Shown: positions 23,239 through 32,055, counted from the stretch's first letter. The stretch: DNA of 41,063 nt from JBDRKE01 sp043814315 (GCA_043814315.1 JBDRKE010000025.1:1-41063); one strand, 5' to 3'. The notes: generated by a model not told the origin, from the sequence alone. Numbers and translations: made by a program.

Positions 23239-25077
23239 ATGAAAATCTCCGTCAAAGAGTGGTGTCTATTCATCGCCCTAGCGCTGTTGAGTTTTTGGAT
23301 GTGGCTGAATCTTGGCTATCCGCAGTTCTCCTTTATCCATTCGTCTCTCAATAGGGCCCAGGCCCTATCGAAAGCCAATGAATATCTTCGTTCTCAAGGG
23401 GTGGATACAGAAAGATATTCCAGGGCCATAGCTTTTACCATGGATGTCTGGCAAGACAGGTATCTGCAAAAGACGCTCGGATTCAGGCAGGAAGAAGATT
23501 TTTTGAGCAGGCATCGTTACGAATTATTTCATTGGAAAGTGAGGTTTTTCAGGGAATTTGAAAAAGAGGAATTTATTCTGACGATCAGCCCAAGAACAAA
23601 AGAGGTGTTAAGCTTCAGGCACCTTATAGAAGATATCGCGCCGCGGGAAACCGTTGATAAGGGCACTGCTAAAGCCAGGGCAGAAGAATTCTTAAGGGAC
23701 TTCTATAAGGTTAACTGGAGTGATTACGATTTTCATGAAGAGAAGATAAAGCGCCTTGAAAACAGGGTTGATTATAGTTTTTCCTGGGAAAGGAAGGATG
23801 TGTATGTCCCCTGGCGCAAACACCAGGGAGGGGCGAAGCTCTTGATTGGCGCCATCGTCTCGGGAGATGAGGTCAGGGAATTTTACAAAAATAATCTTGA
23901 TGTCCCTGAGAAGTTCCGGCGCGACATCGAAAACCAGCTGGCTTTCGGAGAATACATCTACGGCCTTTACTTTTTGATGTATATTTTCTTACTGGGGTGC
24001 TCCGTATATTTAGTCCTTAAAAAAAGACAGGACCTCCTCAGCCGCACGGCTAAGAGATTTTTTTTAACTCTGGCCCTATTCTTGCTGATTGTCAATTTAT
24101 CATCCATCCTCAACAATATCCAGAATGTCATTATCCATTACCGTACCGGCATCTCCTTTACGTCATTTATGGGTATTGCTACGTTGAAAGAAATTTTTGA
24201 TATGGTATTTTTAAGTTTTGCCTTTGTGCTTCCGGGCATTGCCGGCGAGTCCTTGCGCCTGAACGTGTTCCCGAATAAGCCCGCATGCGCTTTTATACCC
24301 TGCCATCGAAAGACTTTTTTTAGTCGTAATGTCAGCCGCTGCATCCTGTTTGGATATGTTTTATTTTTTATCCTTGCGGGTGCACAATCAGGCCTTTTCT
24401 TTATCGGACAGAAAACCATGGGGGTATGGAAGGAGTGGATACGGATAAACCAGCTTTCTTCAGCCTACATCCCTTTCTTAAGCGCCTTTGCCATGGGGCT
24501 CACCGCAAGCGTGAATGAAGAAGTGACCTTCAGGCTTTTTGGCATAAGCCTTGGAAAGAAATATTTGAAGAATACGGCGTTGGCCATTTTTCTAACCTCA
24601 TGCCTCTGGGGCATAGGCCACTCTACCTATGCCGTATTTCCCGTATGGTTTAGGGCTATAGAAGTGGGTATCTTAGGTATCATCTACGGTATTATATTCG
24701 TCAGGTACGGATTGCTGCCATTGATCGTGGCCCATTATCTGTTTGATGTATTTTGGGGAGTCGCCGGAAACCTTTTAGGGGGGACGAGCCGGTTCTTATT
24801 CGTTGGTGCGGCATTCGTTTTATCGATTCCTTTACTGCTGGCTGTCGTTTGTTATCTTATGAATCAGAAAGAAGATACTAAAGAGAGTCAAAAGTATATG
24901 AGGAACAAGTTGACTCCTATCCAGCAGCACAACTTAGGCGTCTTAATGACTTATATTTCTGCTAAAGAATCTCAAGGGCAAAGTCCCCAAATAATCCGGG
25001 AAGAGCTTATTGCCCATGAATGGGATACGGAGCTTGTGGATTTAGCCATGGCTGAACTTTTTGAGAGCAAGATATGA
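23239..25077 (+). CDS. CPBP family intramembrane protease with N-terminal extension
   Basis: This 612-residue protein has an N-terminal span, a soluble region of about 200 residues (PepSY/YcdB-like in its strand-and-helix rhythm), then many spans ending in the CPBP/CAAX protease domain. The catalytic motifs are present: EE in NEEVTFRLF, His in IGHSTY, and His in AHYLFDVFW. A C-terminal tail of about 60 residues holds a GxxxxxIxxxL...W..ELVDLAM helix-pair motif seen as a small accessory domain in several uncultured phyla. Substrates are unknown. It overlaps uppP by 4 bp. Confidence 0.85.
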   Translation: MKISVKEWCLFIALALLSFWMWLNLGYPQFSFIHSSLNRAQALSKANEYLRSQGVDTERYSRAIAFTMDVWQDRYLQKTLGFRQEEDFLSRHRYELFHWKVRFFREFEKEEFILTISPRTKEVLSFRHLIEDIAPRETVDKGTAKARAEEFLRDFYKVNWSDYDFHEEKIKRLENRVDYSFSWERKDVYVPWRKHQGGAKLLIGAIVSGDEVREFYKNNLDVPEKFRRDIENQLAFGEYIYGLYFLMYIFLLGCSVYLVLKKRQDLLSRTAKRFFLTLALFLLIVNLSSILNNIQNVIIHYRTGISFTSFMGIATLKEIFDMVFLSFAFVLPGIAGESLRLNVFPNKPACAFIPCHRKTFFSRNVSRCILFGYVLFFILAGAQSGLFFIGQKTMGVWKEWIRINQLSSAYIPFLSAFAMGLTASVNEEVTFRLFGISLGKKYLKNTALAIFLTSCLWGIGHSTYAVFPVWFRAIEVGILGIIYGIIFVRYGLLPLIVAHYLFDVFWGVAGNLLGGTSRFLFVGAAFVLSIPLLLAVVCYLMNQKEDTKESQKYMRNKLTPIQQHNLGVLMTYISAKESQGQSPQIIREELIAHEWDTELVDLAMAELFESKI

Positions 25078-25844
25078 ATATCCTGCAGGCCTCTGTCCTT
25101 GGGCTCATAGAGGGATTAACGGAATTCCTGCCGATTTCTTCCACCGGGCATTTGATACTCGCTGTCCGGTCGCTGGGTATTGCCCAAACAGAATTCGTGA
25201 AGAGTTTTGAGATTGCGATTCAATCCGGAGCTATCCTGGCTGTGGCCGTCATGTATTGGGAAACCCTGCTTAAGAACCGGGAAATAGGCAAAAGGATTCT
25301 TGCGGCATTTTTTCCCACGGCAGTTATCGGTGCCATCTTCTACAAATTTATCAAGAGTTATATGCTCGATAATGTTCCTGTTGTCCTTTGGGCCCTTTTT
25401 GTTGGCGGGATAGTGCTTATCACGTTCGAACACTTCCATCGTGAAAAAGAAGCTGATACGCAGGAACTTACGGCGATAACATATCCTAAGGCTCTGGCGA
25501 TTGGTCTATTTCAATCTATAGCCGTGATCCCGGGAGTTTCGCGTTCGGCCGCAACTATTCTTGGGGGCCTTGCCCTGGGGCTTAAGCGCAGGACCATCGT
25601 CGAGTTCTCCTTCCTCCTGGCCCTGCCTACCTTGATTTCGGCCACGGCATGGGATATGATTAAGTGCGCACCGTCATTTAGAGAAAGCGATTTTTTACTA
25701 CTCGCAGCAGGCTTTATCGTATCGGGGGGGGTGAGTTTTTTATCCATGCGGTTTTTGCTCGCTTTTGTAAAAAAACACTCCTTTAGTGTGTTCGGTATCT
25801 ATAGGATTGTGCTTGCGGTGATATTCTGGTTAAGAATGAAATAA
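25074..25844 (+). CDS. uppP: Undecaprenyl-diphosphatase
   Basis: This is a BacA-type membrane phosphatase that regenerates undecaprenyl phosphate for peptidoglycan and glycan synthesis. The 256-residue protein has about eight spans. The signature segments are EGLTEFLPISSTGHL (catalytic Glu) and VIPGVSRSAAT (Arg/Ser pocket). The start shares ATGA with the preceding protease gene. Confidence 0.95.
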   Translation: MNILQASVLGLIEGLTEFLPISSTGHLILAVRSLGIAQTEFVKSFEIAIQSGAILAVAVMYWETLLKNREIGKRILAAFFPTAVIGAIFYKFIKSYMLDNVPVVLWALFVGGIVLITFEHFHREKEADTQELTAITYPKALAIGLFQSIAVIPGVSRSAATILGGLALGLKRRTIVEFSFLLALPTLISATAWDMIKCAPSFRESDFLLLAAGFIVSGGVSFLSMRFLLAFVKKHSFSVFGIYRIVLAVIFWLRMK

Positions 25845-25881
25845 GAAATTGATGTTAATCTTGCGCTGGGAGGTTTAATAA

Positions 25882-26781
25882 ATGAGCATAGTGGTTCTGG
25901 GAACTGTGGCCCTGGATACGGTTAAGACTCCCTTTGGAGAAAGGAAGCAGATGCTGGGGGGCTCTGCCGTTCATTTTGCCATGGCCGCGCGGCTTTTTTG
26001 TAACGTCAACCTCGTGGCTGTGGTGGGCCGTGATTTTCCCAGGAAATACATCGATTTTCTAAAACAGAAAGGCACTGTCCTGACTTCTCTTATCTTGAGC
26101 GAAGGAAAGACCTTTCAATGGAAGGGAGAATATCGCAGCGATTTAAATACCGCTTTGACTTTAAGCACGGAATTGGGAGTCCTTTCTTCCTTTACTCCTG
26201 CTGTTTCTGACGAGCAGCGTAAGCTTAAATACGTTTTTCTGGCCAACATCGACCCTGATATCCAAAGGGTTCTTTTAAGCCGCATGCATGCTCCCAGACT
26301 CGTGGCCCTGGACAGCATGAATTATTGGATCAGCCATAAGCGTAAATCTCTTTTGAGCTTGTTAAAAGAGGTGGATATTTATGTAGCCAATGACCAGGAG
26401 GCTAGAGACCTCTCTAGGGAAAATAATTTGATCAAGGCAGCAAGAAGATTGCGCGCGCTAGGCCCGGAGATGATTTTGATTAAAAAAGGAGAACATGGCG
26501 TCTTATTTTATTGTGATAAATTTCTCTTTTCTTTGCCCGCCTATCCCGTGGATAAAGTACTTGACCCTACGGGCGCAGGAGATACTTTTGCCGGTGGTTT
26601 TATGGGGTATTTGACCCATGCGAAGCAAGTAAGCGCTAGCCATATAAAGAAAGCACTTGCCTATGGAACGGTGGCCGCGTCTTTTAACATTGAGAGTTTT
26701 GGTGTCAGTAAAACGGCGGGGCTGACGATGAGAGATTTAGAAAGAAGACTCGCCAGGTTGAAGAAACAGATATTATTTTGA
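25882..26781 (+). CDS. PfkB/ribokinase-family sugar or nucleoside kinase
   Basis: This 299-residue kinase phosphorylates a sugar or nucleoside hydroxyl with ATP. It shows the N-terminal GGSAVHFAMAA motif, NDQEARDL and the C-terminal DPTGAGDTFAGGF, whose Asp is the catalytic base. A ribosome binding site (GGGAGG) precedes the ATG. The substrate cannot be read by eye. Confidence 0.9.
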   Translation: MSIVVLGTVALDTVKTPFGERKQMLGGSAVHFAMAARLFCNVNLVAVVGRDFPRKYIDFLKQKGTVLTSLILSEGKTFQWKGEYRSDLNTALTLSTELGVLSSFTPAVSDEQRKLKYVFLANIDPDIQRVLLSRMHAPRLVALDSMNYWISHKRKSLLSLLKEVDIYVANDQEARDLSRENNLIKAARRLRALGPEMILIKKGEHGVLFYCDKFLFSLPAYPVDKVLDPTGAGDTFAGGFMGYLTHAKQVSASHIKKALAYGTVAASFNIESFGVSKTAGLTMRDLERRLARLKKQILF

Positions 26782-26792
26782 TAGGGGGGGGC

Positions 26793-27248
26793 ATGATGTT
26801 AGAGGAAAAATTGATGAATGATTATAAGGAGGCTATGAAGGCCAAGGACACGCTTAGGGCTTCGGCATTGAATTTCTTAAGGGCCCAAATACTGAATGTG
26901 GCCATTGCCAAAAAGAAAAAGAAGCTGGACGATGAGGAAGTGTTAGCTGTGATAAAAAAACAGGCCAAAGAGCGCCAGGATTCTATCGAGCAGTTTCAAA
27001 AGGGCGGCCGAGTGGACCTGGCGGATAAAGAATCCAGGGAGTTAGAGATCCTGAAGGCTTATCTGCCGCCGGCCTTGCCCCAAGACCAGATTCAAAAGAT
27101 CATCGATGAGGTTGTTTCGGATATCGGCGCCCAAGGATTAAAGGATATGGGGCGCGTGATGAAAGAGGTCAACGCCAAATGTGCAGGGAAAGCAGATGGA
27201 AAAACAGTAAGCGAATTGGTGAGAGAACGGTTATCAAGGAGCGCATAA
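26793..27248 (+). CDS. GatB/YqeY domain protein
   Basis: This 151-residue helical protein of the YqeY family is related to the tRNA-binding tail domain of GatB. It shows LRASALNFLRAQI, KQAKERQDSIEQF and LPPALPQDQI. The ATG at 26793 (or the next one at 26796) follows a G-rich ribosome binding site; the TTG at 26778 would overlap the kinase stop. The role is unclear in the family generally. Confidence 0.9.
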   Translation: MMLEEKLMNDYKEAMKAKDTLRASALNFLRAQILNVAIAKKKKKLDDEEVLAVIKKQAKERQDSIEQFQKGGRVDLADKESRELEILKAYLPPALPQDQIQKIIDEVVSDIGAQGLKDMGRVMKEVNAKCAGKADGKTVSELVRERLSRSA

Positions 27249-27268
27249 AGCCGGGGCAATTTTTTTTG

Positions 27269-27297
27269 TAGACAATATTCATGAATTATGTTAATAT
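27269..27297 (+). promoter_or_regulatory. Possible promoter of the hydrogenase locus
   Basis: TAGACA (27269-27274) and TAATAT (27292-27297) with a 17-bp spacer, in the only sizeable gap before the hydrogenase genes. A T-run (27260-27267) just upstream may be part of a terminator for yqeY, though the stem is weak. Confidence 0.4.
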
Positions 27298-27320
27298 AAG
27301 TTTCAAATTTTTAGGGCTGC

Positions 27321-27367
27321 TTTGTGAGGATTAACCCGACCGCAAAAAAGTATATGGGATTCACAAA
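27321..27367 (+). other. Stem-loop in the hydrogenase leader
   Basis: TTTGTGA (27321-27327) and TCACAAA (27361-27367) are exact inverted repeats enclosing a smaller CCC/GGG pair. The element sits between the putative promoter and the first hydrogenase gene. It may be an operator or leader fold; I recognise no known class. Confidence 0.35.
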
Positions 27368-27403
27368 TGGCTCGCCACGCTTTTAAATCTTAAGATAATT
27401 TAA

Positions 27404-28507
27404 ATGGAAACTTATTTTTTGAAGGGCGACAACCTTCACAATTTTTACCAGCGTATTGCTGAAAGATTTGAGCTTTACGTTCCTGTTGAAATCCAGACAC
27501 CCCTTAAATTCAATTGTGACAACGGGGCAAATTTGCCTATCGATGATTATCTTTTAACACGCTATTCCCTCGCCGATAAAGAGAAAGTGGTCTTTAATGA
27601 TTACCGCAGCGTTGAGCCTGCCGCGCGTGCCTTTTTCACTTATTTTAAAGAAGAGGTGTGCGGGCATTTCACGGATAAAGAAGTTTTTTGCCCGGAAAAA
27701 GAGAAGCCGCTGGCCATGGCCGGGATAAAGAATTGCGACCTGTTTTCTCTTAAAATCCAAGACTTTGTTTTCTTAGGCGGCAATGAGAGTGACCCTGTCT
27801 ACGAATCAAGGAGAAAAAACGCGCTGATTATCTGCGGGGATTGCCCGCAATTTAAAGAAGTCTGTTTCTGCAGGGCGTTTGACATCAATCCTTACGCAAC
27901 AGAAGGTTTTGATTTTAATTTTTCTCCCATGAATGACGGATACCTGGTGGATGTGGCAACCGACAGAGCCAAGGAGATCGTTGAATCCCTCAAAGAGATA
28001 TTCACGCCAGCCTCATCCGGCCAATTATCCGGCAGGCAGACTAAAAGAGGCGTAGTTATCAAAAAAATGGAGGAGCATCTTTCTCATCATCAGATACCCA
28101 AAAAAGAGTCGCTGCAGGAGATTGTTAGAGCCGGCTATAATTCGCAGATCTGGCAGGAACAGATGCTGACATGCGTTGAGTGCGGCGGCTGCATCTTTAT
28201 GTGCGATACCTGTCATTGTTTCCTGCTAGCGGATGATTTCTGCGGAGAAAACGCAAAGAGATTACGGTTGTGGGATGGTTGCCTGTTGAAAAATTTTACA
28301 AAAGTCGCAGGGGGAGCCAACCCTTTAAAAATGCGTTATATGAGATTACGCAACCGATTTATGAAGAAATTCGACTTCTTTATCAGCAATATAGGATTTC
28401 AGGCTTGCTGCGGTTGTGGAAGGTGTGTGGAAGTCTGCCCCGGCCGCATAGACATACGCGCTATCTTAAGAAAACTGTATGAAGAAAAATATCTACCAGC
28501 CCGTTGA
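27404..28507 (+). CDS. Ferredoxin-type electron-transfer subunit (sulfhydrogenase beta/AsrA-like)
   Basis: This is a 367-residue iron-sulfur protein. The N-terminal about 220 residues have the fold-specific IKNCDLFSLKIQD and Cys-rich ICGDCPQFKEVCFC regions of the sulfhydrogenase beta/AsrA family. The C-terminal part binds two [4Fe-4S] clusters through CVECGGCIFMCDTC and CCGCGRCVEVCPGR. It passes electrons between an FAD/NAD(P) subunit and another acceptor. The next gene, overlapping by 29 bp, is the matching gamma subunit. No AsrC sulfite reductase or soluble hydrogenase delta/alpha pair is present; membrane hydrogenase genes follow instead. No clear Shine-Dalgarno precedes the ATG. Confidence 0.85.
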   Translation: METYFLKGDNLHNFYQRIAERFELYVPVEIQTPLKFNCDNGANLPIDDYLLTRYSLADKEKVVFNDYRSVEPAARAFFTYFKEEVCGHFTDKEVFCPEKEKPLAMAGIKNCDLFSLKIQDFVFLGGNESDPVYESRRKNALIICGDCPQFKEVCFCRAFDINPYATEGFDFNFSPMNDGYLVDVATDRAKEIVESLKEIFTPASSGQLSGRQTKRGVVIKKMEEHLSHHQIPKKESLQEIVRAGYNSQIWQEQMLTCVECGGCIFMCDTCHCFLLADDFCGENAKRLRLWDGCLLKNFTKVAGGANPLKMRYMRLRNRFMKKFDFFISNIGFQACCGCGRCVEVCPGRIDIRAILRKLYEEKYLPAR

Positions 28508-29297
28508 GGCTATATTAGAAGAAGTCATTGACGAGACGCCCACCATCAAAACCTTTGTGCTAAGGCCAAAGTCGCCTTTTTCTTTTCGCACAGGAGAATT
28601 TATTGAATTGACGGTGCCGGGTTTAGGAGAGGCGCCTTTTACTCCTTCTTCTGACCCCCATGTTAAGGAGAAGATGGATGTGACCATCATGAACGTCGGC
28701 ACGGTGACTTCTAAGTTGCATGCGATGAAGAAGGGAGAGGCACTGGGCATTCGCGGGCCTTACGGAAAAGGTTATCCTTTGGAGAAATTCAAGGGTAAAG
28801 ATGTTTTGATCGTAGGCGGGGGCGTGGGCCTGGCACCCTTACGGAGCCTCTTGTTCGCTCTTTTTGCCGAGATCCAGGATTACAATAAGGTGGTGTTACG
28901 CTATGGGGCTCGAACGTCTGCGGATATGGTTTACAAAAGCTCCATACCTGAATGGGTCAAGAAGAAGAAGGTTGATGTTGTTACGACCGTTGATGTAGGG
29001 GATCCTGCGTGGAAAGGCAACGTCGGTTTAGTCACCACCCTATTGAAAGATCTGCCTATCAGCTTAAAAAAGGCCGTCTCCATTGTTTGTGGGCCCCCCA
29101 TCATGATGAAATTTGTGACTTTAAAATTATTAGAGGTGGGATTCCATCCGCAGGATATCTATCTGTCTATGGAGAAAAATATGTCCTGCGGCTTGGGTAA
29201 ATGCGGCCACTGCCGTCTGGGTAAATTCTATGTGTGCAAAGACGGCCCCGTGTTTACGTACGAAGAACTGAAAGACCTGCATGATATCTGGGACTAA
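28479..29297 (+). CDS. FAD/NAD(P)-binding electron-transfer subunit (sulfhydrogenase gamma/AsrB-like)
   Basis: This 272-residue member of the ferredoxin-NADP reductase superfamily has an FAD domain, an NAD(P) domain (VGGGVGLAPLRSLL, VCGPPIMMKF) and a C-terminal [2Fe-2S] loop. The four cluster cysteines are in MSCGLGKCGHCRLG and YVCKDG, as in dihydroorotate dehydrogenase PyrK. It probably exchanges electrons between NAD(P)H and the beta-like subunit. A pyrK role is rejected because no pyrD is near. The context suggests an NAD(P)H module for the hydrogenase complex. Confidence 0.88.
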   Translation: MKKNIYQPVEAILEEVIDETPTIKTFVLRPKSPFSFRTGEFIELTVPGLGEAPFTPSSDPHVKEKMDVTIMNVGTVTSKLHAMKKGEALGIRGPYGKGYPLEKFKGKDVLIVGGGVGLAPLRSLLFALFAEIQDYNKVVLRYGARTSADMVYKSSIPEWVKKKKVDVVTTVDVGDPAWKGNVGLVTTLLKDLPISLKKAVSIVCGPPIMMKFVTLKLLEVGFHPQDIYLSMEKNMSCGLGKCGHCRLGKFYVCKDGPVFTYEELKDLHDIWD

Positions 29298-29300
29298 GGA

Positions 29301-29460
29301 ACGCAAAACGAAAGCGCAAAGCGTAAAGTTAAAGTTTAAAACTTCCCGCTCGGCTATTAAATTTATGGGGGGATCCCGTCTATTTTCCAAATAGCTTTAC
29401 GGGAAAAGGTTTTGAGTTTTACGTTTTAGTTTTGCGCTTTACGCTTTGAACTTTGAACTA
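29301..29460. repeat. Composite self-complementary repeat in the hydrogenase locus (copy 2)
   Basis: Outer arms CAAAGCGTAAAG (29317-29328) and CTTTACGCTTTG (29437-29448) are exact inverted repeats. They enclose the GGGATCCCG-type element with a TCCCGT/ACGGGA stem (29374-29404). It fills the gap between the FAD subunit and the polyferredoxin gene. Confidence 0.7.
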
Positions 29461-29462
29461 AT

Positions 29463-29954
29463 ATGAAGCGGTTATTCGTAGATTTAGAGATTTGTAGTTC
29501 GTGCAAAGAATGCAAGGTCTGTTGCGATTATTTTTATCATCCGCAGAATAATGGTGTTGCCAGTTTACGCGAATACGCCACTTTTGCGACCCTCTGTCGT
29601 CATTGCGAAGAGGCGCCTTGCGTGAATGCCTGTTATCATAATGCCTTAGAAAGGGCGGCTGACGGCCATATCAAGCGTTATAAGATGCGCTGCACCAGCT
29701 GTAAGTCCTGCTCTGTGGCTTGTCCTTTTGGAGTTATCTTTCAGGATTTTATTCCTTATTTGGATTCGCACTGTGATTATTGTGTCGGTATAAGCAAAGA
29801 ACTTCCTCGATGCGTTTTGAGTTGTCCGGAGAAGGCCATTGAGGTCAAGGAGATAGAAGAGGACCAAGAGAAAGATATCTATTATGTAGGAGAACATCTG
29901 GCGGTGCATACACGGAAGTGGTCCCGAGAAGATGCGCAACCGAAGAAGAAATGA
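29463..29954 (+). CDS. Four-cluster polyferredoxin (HycB/CooF-like)
   Basis: This 163-residue electron carrier has four Cys clusters in order: CSSCKECKVCC, CRHCEEAPCVNAC, CTSCKSCSVACPFG and CDYC...CVLSCPEKAI. That is the HycB/DmsB/CooF pattern. Such subunits link soluble donors to membrane hydrogenases. It lies between the NAD(P)H module and the membrane core, so it may be the electrical bridge. No clear Shine-Dalgarno is seen; a repeat ends two bases before the ATG. Confidence 0.88.
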   Translation: MKRLFVDLEICSSCKECKVCCDYFYHPQNNGVASLREYATFATLCRHCEEAPCVNACYHNALERAADGHIKRYKMRCTSCKSCSVACPFGVIFQDFIPYLDSHCDYCVGISKELPRCVLSCPEKAIEVKEIEEDQEKDIYYVGEHLAVHTRKWSREDAQPKKK

Positions 29955-29960
29955 GATGGT

Positions 29961-30122
29961 AAATTCAAATGTCAAAATCCAAAATTCAAAACAAAACTTT
30001 CTTTAGTTTTGGATTTTGTGCTTTGGGCTTATTTCCCGTCTGCTGATTTAGTATCGGACGGGATCCCGCCTGCTTGGGAATAGCTTAGCGGGAGAATTTT
30101 GTGCTTTGTTATTTGGATTTAA
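29961..30122. repeat. Composite self-complementary repeat in the hydrogenase locus (copy 3)
   Basis: Outer A-rich arms (AAATCCAAAATTC-type left, GATTTTGTGCTTTG-type right) enclose two back-to-back hairpins: TCCCGTC/GACGGGA (30034-30063) and TCCCGC/GCGGGA (30064-30093). It is the cleanest copy of the double-hairpin element. Confidence 0.75.
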
Positions 30123-30137
30123 AAAGTTATTTATAAT

Positions 30138-31052
30138 ATGCTAACAACTCTGTTCAGCTACTTAATATTCCCCGGTTTCTTATTCAGCGCTATCGTTGGG
30201 CTTTTAGCCGGCGGCATAGACAGAATCGTTACGGCGCGCGTGCAGTGGCGAAAAGGCCCCCCTCTGACACAAAACTTTTGGGACATCATCAAATTGTTGG
30301 GCAAAGAGACAATAGTACCTCAGGGCGCCAAAGCCACCTTTTTGTTATCTCCTTACTTAGGGCTCTTGACTTCAGCCTTAGTCGCCTCGATATTAGGCCG
30401 TAGCCTTATCTGGCCTTCCGAAGGCTTTACCGGAGACCTTATTGTTATTTTATACCTTCTCATTATTCCGGCCATCGCTTTGATTCTGGGTGCTTCCTCT
30501 TCGAAGAATCCTCTGGCATCTATAGGCGCTTCTCGGGAGATGAAGCTGGTTTTAGCCTATGAGCTGCCTTTCATCTTAATCCTAGTTGTCGTTATCATTA
30601 AAAGCATGGGAGCTATACAGATAAGCCAGATATTAAATCATCAGTTAAATTTTGGGTCGCATGTCGCTTCCTGGTCCGGGGCTTTGGCGTTTGTCGTTGC
30701 CATATTGTGCATGCAGGCCAAATTAGGTTTTGTGCCCTTTGACGCTTCAGAGGCCGAACAGGAGATTATGGCAGGCGTTTTGATCGAATATTCGGGGGCG
30801 GCCCTTGCGTTGTTTAAATTAACCAAGGCCATCCTTCTTTATTGTATGCCGCTTTTCTTAATAGTCTTGTTTTGGGGAAAAGATTTGAGCCCCTTTGCGT
30901 TAATCGGCAAGTACGTCCTCTTATTGGTCATTATCATTCTGATCAAGAATACGAATCCGCGCCTACGCATTGATCAGACTTTAAGGTTTTTCTGGCGGAT
31001 TCCTACAATGCTCGCTATAATAGCTATTGTGTTAGCGCTACTTGGAAAATAA
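30138..31052 (+). CDS. Hydrogenase membrane subunit, NuoH/MbhM/EchB family
   Basis: This 304-residue protein with about eight spans anchors the peripheral arm to the membrane and forms the ion and electron-coupling channel entry in group 4 hydrogenases and complex I. It shows RVQWRKGPPLTQNFWD, a REMKLVLAYELPF helix and FVPFDASEAEQEIMAG, the family acidic loop. It starts the run of core hydrogenase genes. Confidence 0.93.
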   Translation: MLTTLFSYLIFPGFLFSAIVGLLAGGIDRIVTARVQWRKGPPLTQNFWDIIKLLGKETIVPQGAKATFLLSPYLGLLTSALVASILGRSLIWPSEGFTGDLIVILYLLIIPAIALILGASSSKNPLASIGASREMKLVLAYELPFILILVVVIIKSMGAIQISQILNHQLNFGSHVASWSGALAFVVAILCMQAKLGFVPFDASEAEQEIMAGVLIEYSGAALALFKLTKAILLYCMPLFLIVLFWGKDLSPFALIGKYVLLLVIIILIKNTNPRLRIDQTLRFFWRIPTMLAIIAIVLALLGK

Positions 31053-31058
31053 TATTTA

Positions 31059-31188
31059 AAGCACAAATGACAAAATTCAAAGCACAAAACAAATCCAAAG
31101 CCCAAAATCCAAAACAGAAAGCCTTTTGTTTTGAATTTTGTGCTTTGAGTTTTTTTTGAATTTTGTGCTTTGGTATTTGAATTTTTAA
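31059..31188. repeat. A-rich inverted repeat in the hydrogenase locus
   Basis: TCAAAGCACAAAA (31077-31089) and TTTTGTGCTTTGA (31136-31148) are exact inverted repeats. A second TTTTGTGCTTTG copy follows near 31162, with further AAATCCAAAG-type units. It fills the whole gap between the NuoH-like and NuoB-like genes, with no GGATCC core. Confidence 0.75.
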
Positions 31189-31191
31189 AAG

Positions 31192-31617
31192 ATGAACTTT
31201 AAACTCAAAGCCTTAACTAAATCCATCTGGGTATTTCATGTGAGTGCCGGCTCCTGTAATAATTGCGATATTGAAATACTGGATTGCCTGACGCCTCGGT
31301 TCGATGTCGAGCGACTTGGCATCCTGCTGATAGGTTCTGTCAGGCATGCGGATGCGATTTTGATTACAGGTGCGATGAATAAGAAATCCGTGCCGCGTAT
31401 GAAAAAGATCTATGAACAGGCGCCCAAGCCTTGCGTGGTGGTGGCAGTCGGCCAGTGTGCACTCTCTCAGCATATGTTCAGGGATAGTTATAGCATGCAG
31501 GGGCCTTTAGATAAGATTCTTCCGGTTGATTTATATATACCCGGATGTCCTCCTAAGCCTGAGGCCATTATCAGCGGTATCGTAAAATTGGTAAAAAAAC
31601 TAAGAGGGGTAAAATAA
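31192..31617 (+). CDS. [NiFe]-hydrogenase small subunit, NuoB/MbhJ/EchC family
   Basis: This 141-residue protein binds the [4Fe-4S] cluster next to the NiFe site. All four ligands are visible: C22 and C25 in SCNNCDIE, C89 in VGQCAL and C119 in IPGCPPKPE. It is shorter than complex I NuoB, as in Ech and Mbh. Confidence 0.94.
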   Translation: MNFKLKALTKSIWVFHVSAGSCNNCDIEILDCLTPRFDVERLGILLIGSVRHADAILITGAMNKKSVPRMKKIYEQAPKPCVVVAVGQCALSQHMFRDSYSMQGPLDKILPVDLYIPGCPPKPEAIISGIVKLVKKLRGVK

Positions 31618-31620
31618 TTT

Positions 31621-32055
31621 ATGGATGTCAAAGAAAGGATCAAAGAAGGCTTAGGGAAAAAGATCCTGGAATGGAACGAGCGTTCTCCCAGAAGGATATA
31701 TTTGACGGTGGACAAGAAAGATATCGTGAATACCGCTCACCTGTTATTTAAAGAATTAGGCCTAAGGTTCTCTATCGCTTCAGGGATCGATACGCCTTCA
31801 GGTTTTGAGATTCTCTATCATTTTAGTTTTGATAAAACAGGTGAGTTCTATTCGGTGCGCGTTTTGATTAAAGACAAAGAACATCCTGAAGTGGATTCTC
31901 TTGCGCCTTTGTTCCCCGGCGCCGAATGGATTGAACGTGAGATGTGGGAGATGTTGGGGATTCGTTTTCTGGGGCATCCGAATCTTAAGCACCTCCTTTT
32001 GGCCGAAGAGTGGCCGCAAGGTGATTATCCGTTGAGGCAAAAACATGAGTCATAA
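31621..32055 (+). CDS. Hydrogenase subunit, NuoC/MbhK/EchD family
   Basis: This 144-residue accessory subunit of the peripheral arm carries the NuoC signature ending: WIEREMWEMLGIRFLGHP and LLLAEEWPQGDYPLR. It has no cofactor. It overlaps the catalytic subunit gene by 11 bp, which implies coupled translation. Confidence 0.92.
   Translation: MDVKERIKEGLGKKILEWNERSPRRIYLTVDKKDIVNTAHLLFKELGLRFSIASGIDTPSGFEILYHFSFDKTGEFYSVRVLIKDKEHPEVDSLAPLFPGAEWIEREMWEMLGIRFLGHPNLKHLLLAEEWPQGDYPLRQKHES

Noticed and set aside
27404..29297. Anaerobic sulfite reductase asrAB
   Set aside because: No asrC sirohaem subunit follows; hydrogenase genes do.
28479..29297. Dihydroorotate dehydrogenase subunit pyrK
   Set aside because: Same fold and [2Fe-2S] motif, but there is no pyrD nearby and it overlaps a sulfhydrogenase beta-like gene.
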